NCBI GenBank assembly: GCA_916613615.1
Contig: OU744725.1
Coordinates: 52,323,575-52,387,574, forward strand
From: Steromphala cineraria
Lineage: Eukaryota > Mollusca > Gastropoda > Trochida > Trochidae
Direction: 5' to 3'
Length of the DNA stretch: 64,000 bases
Below the pieces are notes generated by a model. That model did not search any database. It was given only the letters and a program-made list of their open reading frames with translations, and had not been told where the DNA came from. Of the stretch, positions 56,457 through 64,000 are shown in pieces. Numbering within the stretch: the first letter of the stretch is position 1; every line of letters starts with the position of its first letter. A program made the translations under genes and the position numbers.

Positions 56457-58020
56457 AAATTCAAATTCATTTATTTCTCAAAAACGCCACCAACGGTGGT
56501 ACATGAGCATAGAAATATATAACAAAGAAAAATTCATAGTTTCCAAGATGAACAGAGGAAATTTTCATTAAGCATTGATTAAAACATTCAGGAATCAGTG
56601 AATCAGGATTTAGTTAGGATGATCTTTTTAAATTTTGATAGTTTTTTCAATTTTTTGGTATCATTAACTGACATTAGTTATTTGAATTTGAATAGGTCTG
56701 CCCAAGTGAAATAATAATTGTCAATGAGTTGGACCCGATGGTGGTGGAGAGCCTCACACGTCAGTAGGTAGTGAAACTCATCACCAATAGCGGGCGAGTT
56801 ACACAGATTGCATGTACGTTCTGTTTTAGGAATTGCTTGCCATCTGCCTGTTTCAATTGGTAGTTTGTGGTTGCTGGTTCTGAATTGTAATAATGGCATA
56901 TATATCGATTTATCAAGATAAAGATATTCCTCAAAAGAAGGGTTTTTCTTAAATAACTTGTAGTAAAAACCTTTTGAGCTTGTAGCTATTTCTGATCTCC
57001 ATATTTATTTCTGATCTCCATATTTGAGTGAATTGATCTTTAAGGATTGAATCTAGCATTGAAACAAGCCAAGATGTCGAGCAACTAGATGGGTTATAAA
57101 AAACATATGAAAGGCCGCAGTTATCGAGAATATATTTTATCGAGGTTAACCAGGGGTTGAACTCTAGGGAATATCTTAGGTTCAGTGCCATAAAAGAATA
57201 CATGATCTCGGAGAGCTTACGATTCGAGGACGAAGAAGCTAATTTATGCCAAAAAGATAACATTCTCTTAGATAGTTATATACAGTGGAAATCTTCCGAA
57301 CTCACCATACAGCATAAATGAAGGCGTAGACACTCTCAGACCTGCTGCTAAATTAAGAAATTTTAAATGAACCTTTTCAATAATATTCAGTTTTTCATGG
57401 CCCCACACCTCGCAACCGTAGATCATGATAGGAACAATCATAATGTCAAAAGCAGTTAAAAGGCAATCTAAAGGGATACTCATATTTCGAGCTTTCTTAA
57501 GTAATGCAAACATGGCATTTGTTGCACTTTCCGATAAATTTTTAATGGCTTTTACAAGTCGCCTATTTCTATAAAAAATAATACCAAGGTATGTGTAATC
57601 ATCAACTACAGTAATAGGATTGTCTCCGATTGTAAAAGAAGACTTTGGTCTATTTGCAGGACCACTTCCAAATATGACAACTTTTGTTTTCGAGATATTG
57701 ATATTTAGTTTCCATTTTCTGCAATATTCGTAAAAATTGTTCAATGAAGATTGTACATTAGCTGGATTGCCATTTACTAGGACAGTGTCATCAGCATAAA
57801 GAAGCGATATAAACTTAATTATAAAAGACACATTTTCACTAATGATTGACTCAATACTCAACCCCGTTGAGCCTCGCTTTTCTAAGAAAGTGTTAATATC
57901 ATTTATGAATAAAGAAAACAACATAGGGGAGAGATTTTCTCCTTGGCGTACGCCTGAGTTACAAGGAAAAAAGTCTGATATATCATTATCGATCTCAACA
58001 GCCGATTTAATTTGCTGGTA
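56457..58020 (-). mobile_element. Outer LINE, 3' portion (decayed)
   Basis: In minus sense, from the insertion junction at 58020: RT palm sequence (NSGVRQGENLSPMLFSLFIN, then LLYADDTVLVNG) runs to FGRFPLYITI, a frameshift at about 57265, a second frame, and a third frame ending in a zinc-finger-like CNLCNSPAIGDEFHYLLTC at about 56760. The 3' end shows AATAAATGAATTTGAATTTGG, a TTTGAA-type tail. Bases 56818-58020 are duplicated at 62393-63595. The frameshift is present in both copies. Confidence 0.85.
56818..58020 (-). repeat. 1,203-bp direct repeat, left copy (target duplication of the inner LINE)
   Basis: Matches 62393-63595 with one substitution noticed by eye (C at about 57373 against A at about 62948). 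It ends exactly where the tail of the inner LINE begins (TTTGCTGGTA, then TATATATA). The partner begins exactly at the 5' end of the inner LINE. Confidence 0.9.
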
Positions 58021-58174
58021 TATATATATATATAATCTTTTATTCCTCCATAAATGAAGAGTACAGAAAAAGAGAATCATCATTGAAAATACTTAAACAG
58101 CTATTTTACAAAAGTTCTGAGAAGCTGTTCAGTATCACGAACACATACGATACAAAGTAGATATGAAGAGAGAG

Positions 58175-61100
58175 CTATCTAAAAATAGCTTTGAACATCA
58201 TGGTGACGTATTTTACACTCAAGGCAGAGAACTCAATTATGTCCTCGTTGATCAGGGGAAAGTCAGTCCTACACGATAGCAAGCACTCCATGAGCTCAGT
58301 CTGGCTCATGTTATGGAGTTTCACATTGAAGTCAATTGGTCCGACATTGATCAGTCTCATCCACAGTTCATCCCGGGTTTCATTAGTGTATTCACACACA
58401 AGTACGGCGTGAGTTAGAGGATCACCACACACTTCACCACACCTATGACACAGTCCAGGGTCACATGTATCTCTCACAGTAGCACAGGCTTTGATGATAA
58501 AGTTAGCTTGCCGTCTGAGGGTTGGTTCGATCAGTGACACTGTCCATGCAGGATGGACTTGGAGCTTGGGGTGTATTCGCTGGAACTTGTAAAGGTCAGG
58601 GTCATCTCCTAAACGACTGTTCCATTGTGTCACGTGGTATTCCCTGACTGACTTGTTCACAACTCTCTTCCATTGTGAGCGTTTTGCAAAGATTCCTGAT
58701 TGTAGAAACGTTTCCAAGTGCCCATAAAGCTTGTATTTCTTGAGCACCCTGACTACATCAGGCACGTATCCAAACGATGACGATGTCACGTTGTGTAAGA
58801 AGCACATCAACCGGGATATGAATAGCTTATGTGGTAGATGGCAGTGATCCATATTCAACAGACCCCCCAGGAAACACAACTTTCGCTGATCTATCAGTGC
58901 TTCCATAGGCACTACTCCAAGGAGTCCATGGCAGATATCAGTGCGAGTGGTGCGAGGCAGGTCTTGGATGGATTTGATGACATATCTGTAGGACCTCTCT
59001 AGCATCAGGAGCTCAACTTTAGAAAGGTTAGTCCACAACTCTGATCCGTAGAGAGCTTTAGGAAGGAAAACACTTTTAACAACTTTCAAGGTTACAATCG
59101 GGTTTGTAAACCGTGGATGAAAGCCTTGAGCTGTCAATGATCTCACACTAGATCTCAAGGAAATGGCAGATTGAGTCACATGCTCCATACATGACATGTT
59201 GCCCGACAAGACCATTCCAACATGTCGGATTGTTTCTTTCAAGGGGAGGAGTTGGTCATACAGCTTGATTTCAATCTCATGCCGGCGAGATCTTTGCCGA
59301 TATGGGAAGGTCACAATTTCACTTTTGGAGGACGAGAGTACATATCTCCAGTCATTGCTGTACTCTTCTGAAATCCTCACCATCTGTCTAAGGGCAGATA
59401 TTCTGGATGACACAAGTGCGACATCATCTGCCTGAGTAGGGGAACAAACATTCAAGTCCATCACGACAGCACCAAGCTTCGACTTAGAGAGTTTCGTGAG
59501 AAGGGAATTTATGTATAGCAGATACAATCTTCCTGACAGTACTCCACCTTGTCTGATACCCTGCGTCATCGGAATAGGTCGTGAGCTCATTGAGTCAAGG
59601 AATACACGACACACCATTCCTGTGTACATGTTGTCAAGTACAGTCCACAAGGAGCCGTTGATTCCACACTCATATAGCTTGTATTTTAGACCATTATGCC
59701 AAACTGTGTCAAAGGCTTTCGATGTATCCAAAAACACAACATGGGCGTCTTCTTTTCTCTCGTGGTAATGGTGGATAGTCTCCTGCAAGTTGAAGGATGT
59801 GTGAAGGGCAGATAGCTGAGGCTGATATGCCATCTGTTGTGGGTTAGGAAAAGTATCACTTTTGCTAAGTCCATCTAGCCGAGACAGGAGCACCATCTCA
59901 AACACTTTAGACGACACAGGGGAGAGTGATATCCCTCGGTAAGAGTTTGGATCCTTCTTGGATTTATTACCGCCTTTGAAAAGAGGAACTAAGATGCTTT
60001 CATGCCAATCTGTTGGGATATGTCCAGATTGAAGAATGATGTTATAGAGATTTGTCAAGTGAAACATCAATCTTTTACCACCATACTTTAGGTGCTCATA
60101 CACGATCTTGTCAGCACCGCCCGCCTTATTGTTCTTCAGATGTGTACAGCATTCAGTGATTTCTGAATCTGTGAATTTCAGTGGTTGTGCATTGCTTTCA
60201 GTCTTGCATGTAACACGGATCTCCCCCACAATGCGCTCTATTTTCTTACAGAATGAAGAATTGAAGCTATCTCGATCTTTGGCAGCGTAAACATCATTAA
60301 AATGGCTGTCCCAAGCATCAAATATAGCGTTTGGATCACTGTGCACAATCCCTTGATACATAATAGGCGAAAGTGTTGACTTGGGTCCACATCTGATTGA
60401 CCTCACGTGATTCCAGAAGGTCTGAATATCTACCTCATGAGATTGTTCGAATTCTAGGATAGTCTCTGAGAGGTGATTTTCACTTGCTTGTCTTAGATGC
60501 TTCCTAAAGTCAGCTTTTGCTACCTTGTATTCTCTGTAGGATTTGGTTGCACTGTCACGAGGTTTACCATCGAGAATCCAGGCATGACGTTTACTAGTCA
60601 TATCGTTGTGATAGTCATTCACAACCTTATTCCAATATGGTTTCAAAAACGGCCTAAATGATTTCATCGGCAATGTCTCTCTACTGGCCTGTAGAATAGC
60701 ACATGTTATCGACGAATAGTATTCATCAACATCAGAAATGTCACAATTCTCCTTAGGAGGTTCAATACCCCACAGTAGATGTGATACAGCAAAAGTATAA
60801 TCCTTCACCTTATCTTGATTTCTCGCCTTTTCCCAGGAGACAACTTCTCGCTTCTCTCGTGTTAGCTGTGGTAAAGGAGAAGGCAGATACAACGAGCAGA
60901 TGACGGGATTATGGTCTGATACGTTGAATGGGGCATCATCCAAGATACGAGCGCTTTCAACATCAGAAAGGGTCGTCTCAGGCATCAATATGTGGTCGAT
61001 CATAGTCCGTGGTCCATGTTGATAAGAGCAGAAGGTCCATGTTGGACCTGAACAGAGATCCAGAGTGTTAACTGAAGTAAGGCTTGACCTTTGAATAGTC

Positions 61101-61645
61101 TCTCTCATTCTTCTCGATCGGGCATCCTCAGTAAATCTGTAATGAGCACTATTCACTTTCGTATTTAGATCACCCATGATAATTACTTCACCAAATTCTG
61201 AGTAAGCAGCATATACTTCATCTATAATGTCAAGGCAATTAAAGAACTGCTCATTTGGTCTAGTTACAGCAGGCAGGTACACATTGAATATGTACAAGGG
61301 TCTACATCCAGGGATGTGAATCTCAACACCAACTAAGAAGTCATAGTCACTTGGTACTTCTTGGCAATAACACTGAAATGTCTCAGATATAAGTAAAGCA
61401 ACACCACCTCTAGATGCGAAGAACCCATCTGGCAATGACTGACCATCTCCGAAACATCTAGCAAACACTGAGTATGGATAAGCGACCTGCGTTAAAAGTT
61501 GAAGGTTATGGTTACCAAGTTGATGTTCACTCAATCCACAAATGTCTACTTCATACTGTGAGAGGCATGACTTGAGATATGGCACACTTGTAGACACACC
61601 TCGACAGTTCCAGCACATTAGGGTTATTCTATTAGCTGCAGCCAT
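58175..61645 (-). CDS. LINE ORF2: endonuclease and reverse transcriptase
   Basis: An uninterrupted 1,156-aa frame. The N-terminus is an APE-type endonuclease: MCWNCRGVS near residue 10, GDLNTKV near 157 and SDHNPVIC near 243 (the catalytic Asp and His regions). The reverse transcriptase spans about 480-780, with FKGGNKSKKDPNSYRGISLS, motif A FLDTSKAFDTVW near 638, TQGIRQGGVLSG, and motif C QADDVALVS near 738. A Cys/His cluster CHRCGEVCGDPLTHAVLVC is near 1060. The start codon overlaps the ORF1 stop in TAATG (61647-61643), a layout used for termination-reinitiation in some LINEs such as SART1. It nicks target DNA and copies its RNA in place. An intact frame suggests recent activity. Confidence 0.93.
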   Translation of the reverse strand: MAAANRITLMCWNCRGVSTSVPYLKSCLSQYEVDICGLSEHQLGNHNLQLLTQVAYPYSVFARCFGDGQSLPDGFFASRGGVALLISETFQCYCQEVPSDYDFLVGVEIHIPGCRPLYIFNVYLPAVTRPNEQFFNCLDIIDEVYAAYSEFGEVIIMGDLNTKVNSAHYRFTEDARSRRMRETIQRSSLTSVNTLDLCSGPTWTFCSYQHGPRTMIDHILMPETTLSDVESARILDDAPFNVSDHNPVICSLYLPSPLPQLTREKREVVSWEKARNQDKVKDYTFAVSHLLWGIEPPKENCDISDVDEYYSSITCAILQASRETLPMKSFRPFLKPYWNKVVNDYHNDMTSKRHAWILDGKPRDSATKSYREYKVAKADFRKHLRQASENHLSETILEFEQSHEVDIQTFWNHVRSIRCGPKSTLSPIMYQGIVHSDPNAIFDAWDSHFNDVYAAKDRDSFNSSFCKKIERIVGEIRVTCKTESNAQPLKFTDSEITECCTHLKNNKAGGADKIVYEHLKYGGKRLMFHLTNLYNIILQSGHIPTDWHESILVPLFKGGNKSKKDPNSYRGISLSPVSSKVFEMVLLSRLDGLSKSDTFPNPQQMAYQPQLSALHTSFNLQETIHHYHERKEDAHVVFLDTSKAFDTVWHNGLKYKLYECGINGSLWTVLDNMYTGMVCRVFLDSMSSRPIPMTQGIRQGGVLSGRLYLLYINSLLTKLSKSKLGAVVMDLNVCSPTQADDVALVSSRISALRQMVRISEEYSNDWRYVLSSSKSEIVTFPYRQRSRRHEIEIKLYDQLLPLKETIRHVGMVLSGNMSCMEHVTQSAISLRSSVRSLTAQGFHPRFTNPIVTLKVVKSVFLPKALYGSELWTNLSKVELLMLERSYRYVIKSIQDLPRTTRTDICHGLLGVVPMEALIDQRKLCFLGGLLNMDHCHLPHKLFISRLMCFLHNVTSSSFGYVPDVVRVLKKYKLYGHLETFLQSGIFAKRSQWKRVVNKSVREYHVTQWNSRLGDDPDLYKFQRIHPKLQVHPAWTVSLIEPTLRRQANFIIKACATVRDTCDPGLCHRCGEVCGDPLTHAVLVCEYTNETRDELWMRLINVGPIDFNVKLHNMSQTELMECLLSCRTDFPLINEDIIEFSALSVKYVTMMFKAIFR

Positions 61646-62382
61646 TATGTAGTTTTATTGTTGTACATCTGTGACCTTGGTATCCACTTTCGGACAATAA
61701 TACCATTAGGCCAGAAGGCAGGATCTTCCACACGTTTCTTCATATTGAACGGGACATTTACTTGTGCTGACGTTGTGTATCTGTTCATTGTGTTGGTTAA
61801 TATTCTCACTGAGGTCGCATTGACATCGTGTTTTGTCAGATAGTCTCTAATATCACATTCATTTGCGTCTCTATGGATTCGCCCAATGAAGAAGCGAGCC
61901 ACTCGTTGTCTGGGAACTGCTGCTCTAAAATTACCATCTTGAACGTTGGTTGGTGGACCTTTAACAGTGCGGCTCCAGTCATGTTCAACATCAACTGTTA
62001 CCATTAGATTAGAACACGGATCCTTCACGGCCTCAGGATCATTAACAGTTCCAGAAAATTGTATTTCATTGACTACTTCAAACGCCTTTTTGGCATTACC
62101 ATGACACGGGAGTGGTTATCCAAGTGACTTACTCAGCTCTTGTATGTAAGACTCTCTGTCGACACATCCGGTGTTGCAGTTGCCATTATATTCTGTTGTT
62201 CCCATAGGTTGGCTGTCACTAACCCTATCTCCTGCTTCATGCACGGAGTCCTCGTACATGTGAACTTCAGCTTCAACTGCAACAGTATTGTCTCGTAACC
62301 CAGGATTACTGTTAGCTCTTTCAGGGCTATCAGCTTGTTTTGAGCACGTGCGAGTACCACTACACCTATTCGGGTTACTCAT
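61645..62382 (-). pseudogene. LINE ORF1 with one in-frame stop
   Basis: The frame runs from ATG 62382 to TAA 61645, 246 codons counting an internal TAA at 62116-62118 (ELSKSLG, stop, PLPCHGNAKKAFEVV). The first part is polar (MSNPNRCSGTRTCSKQADS). The second contains an RRM-like fold signature, ARFFIGRIHRDANECDIRDY and WPNGIIVRKWIP, common in ORF1 proteins that bind LINE RNA. Because the frame on both sides of the stop is intact, the stop may be a recent mutation or a readthrough site. Confidence 0.75.
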
Positions 62383-62392
62383 GGTGTGTTGT

Positions 62393-63595
62393 GTTCTGTT
62401 TTAGGAATTGCTTGCCATCTGCCTGTTTCAATTGGTAGTTTGTGGTTGCTGGTTCTGAATTGTAATAATGGCATATATATCGATTTATCAAGATAAAGAT
62501 ATTCCTCAAAAGAAGGGTTTTTCTTAAATAACTTGTAGTAAAAACCTTTTGAGCTTGTAGCTATTTCTGATCTCCATATTTATTTCTGATCTCCATATTT
62601 GAGTGAATTGATCTTTAAGGATTGAATCTAGCATTGAAACAAGCCAAGATGTCGAGCAACTAGATGGGTTATAAAAAACATATGAAAGGCCGCAGTTATC
62701 GAGAATATATTTTATCGAGGTTAACCAGGGGTTGAACTCTAGGGAATATCTTAGGTTCAGTGCCATAAAAGAATACATGATCTCGGAGAGCTTACGATTC
62801 GAGGACGAAGAAGCTAATTTATGCCAAAAAGATAACATTCTCTTAGATAGTTATATACAGTGGAAATCTTCCGAACTCACCATACAGCATAAATGAAGGC
62901 GTAGACACTCTCAGACCTGCTGCTAAATTAAGAAATTTTAAATGAACATTTTCAATAATATTCAGTTTTTCATGGCCCCACACCTCGCAACCGTAGATCA
63001 TGATAGGAACAATCATAATGTCAAAAGCAGTTAAAAGGCAATCTAAAGGGATACTCATATTTCGAGCTTTCTTAAGTAATGCAAACATGGCATTTGTTGC
63101 ACTTTCCGATAAATTTTTAATGGCTTTTACAAGTCGCCTATTTCTATAAAAAATAATACCAAGGTATGTGTAATCATCAACTACAGTAATAGGATTGTCT
63201 CCGATTGTAAAAGAAGACTTTGGTCTATTTGCAGGACCACTTCCAAATATGACAACTTTTGTTTTCGAGATATTGATATTTAGTTTCCATTTTCTGCAAT
63301 ATTCGTAAAAATTGTTCAATGAAGATTGTACATTAGCTGGATTGCCATTTACTAGGACAGTGTCATCAGCATAAAGAAGCGATATAAACTTAATTATAAA
63401 AGACACATTTTCACTAATGATTGACTCAATACTCAACCCCGTTGAGCCTCGCTTTTCTAAGAAAGTGTTAATATCATTTATGAATAAAGAAAACAACATA
63501 GGGGAGAGATTTTCTCCTTGGCGTACGCCTGAGTTACAAGGAAAAAAGTCTGATATATCATTATCGATCTCAACAGCCGATTTAATTTGCTGGTA
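62393..63595 (-). repeat. 1,203-bp direct repeat, right copy
   Basis: Partner of 56818-58020. Beyond 63595 the sequences diverge (CTGGTACATGTACAT here, CTGGTATATATATAT on the left, where the inner LINE tail starts). Below 62393 the inner LINE begins. Confidence 0.9.
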
Positions 63596-64000
63596 CATGT
63601 ACATACTCTTGACTAGTTGGAGAAACCTCCCGTTTATTCCGTGTTGTATAAGTTTAAACCAGAGACCTGCTCTCCAGACAGTATCAAACGCCTTAGTGAA
63701 GTCTATAAAAACACAATATAATTTCTTTTTCATCTTTTTTTAGAATTTGATTAAGCATATGCAAAACAAAGATATTATCATTGGTTGAGAAACCTTTTCG
63801 AAATCCAGACTGAGCAGAGTTAATGAGGAAGTTAGTAAGTCTAATGTTCATTATACTAGTAAATAGCTTACCAAAGCAACTCAGTATAGTGATAGGGCGG
63901 TAAGAGTTTGGATCCTTACGGTCCCCTTTACCCTTATAAATTGGCTTTATGACACCATTAAGCCATGCATCTAGTAACTTTCCGGAGCTTAATATTAGAT
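62393..64000 (-). mobile_element. Outer LINE, 5' portion (continues past the right edge)
   Basis: In minus sense from 64000: GDRKDPNSYRPITILSCFG and SAQSGFRKGFSTND, a frameshift at an A-run near 63735 (CTAAAAAAAGATG), then FIDFTKAFDTVWRAGLWFKL and the RT core through LLYADDTVLVNG to about 62843. A second frameshift near 62840 is followed by the next frame until the junction at 62393. The 5' end lies outside the window. Removing the inner LINE and one repeat copy restores a continuous element with 56457-56817. Confidence 0.85.

Larger units (their letters stand above)
58021..62392 (-). mobile_element. Inner LINE, nearly full-length non-LTR retrotransposon
   Basis: 4,372 bp between the two 1,203-bp direct repeats. 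In minus sense it starts AACACACCATGAGTAACC with ORF1 almost at once, continues with ORF2, and ends after a short 3' UTR in a (TA)n tail (58021-58033). ORF2 is uninterrupted. ORF1 has one in-frame stop. It belongs to a different family from the outer LINE: its RT motif is QADDVALV rather than YADDTVLV. Confidence 0.9.

Noticed and set aside
58175..61645. Plus-strand open frames opposite the LINE ORF2
   Set aside because: They are short, lack motifs, and are antisense shadows of the intact reverse-transcriptase frame.

Overview
This is animal nuclear DNA, AT-rich, with spliced genes (GT-AG introns, mostly short exons) and dense transposon debris. The gene set is a kinesin-14 like KIF25, a TTLL12-type first exon, an acid lipase and divergent peptide-type GPCRs. 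An intron also holds a GTCC-rich, 'CCCCCGC...GCGGGGG'-bounded repeat of a kind I associate with mollusc genomes. I infer a lophotrochozoan, most likely a mollusc; the species cannot be named from the sequence.

Layout. 1-4.1 kb: minus-strand exons, including the first coding exon of a TTLL12-like gene, lying divergently from KIF25. 4.1-15.4 kb: a 14-exon, 606-aa KIF25-like kinesin (+). Its introns hold a hAT-type MITE, two local duplications that copied splice acceptors, and a 170-bp tandem array. 18.5-26.6 kb: a 10-exon, 414-aa secreted or lysosomal acid-lipase-family gene (-). 27.9-34.3 kb: a 5-exon, 734-aa single-pass membrane protein (+) that I do not recognise, whose C-terminus carries a helix matching the PKA RII-binding (AKAP) pattern. 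37.3-45.5 kb: an 8-exon, 475-aa coiled-coil protein (+) that I do not recognise. 48.5-49.8 and 54.7-56.0 kb: two intronless paralogous class-A-like GPCRs (+), each with a TATA box and a poly(A) signal. 56.5-64 kb: a decayed LINE (-) split by a nearly intact 4.4-kb LINE of another family; the insertion is flanked by 1,203-bp, almost identical direct repeats of its target.

Across the window there are five copies of a 336-365 bp TTAA-bounded MITE, two copies of a second TIR family, two MITEs with perfect 8-bp target duplications, tRNA-derived SINEs and several foldbacks. TGACGTCA (the CRE palindrome) occurs at least 13 times. Two adjacent genes, the AKAP-like and the coiled-coil gene, each carry a CRE pair with exactly the same 16-bp spacing just upstream of the first exon.

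The most unusual items are the 1.2-kb target duplication around the young LINE, the candidate transmembrane AKAP with paired CREs, the GPCR pair lacking canonical class-A residues, and the splice-acceptor duplications inside KIF25. Gene models were built by hand from splice sites and reading-frame phase. No transcript or database evidence was available.
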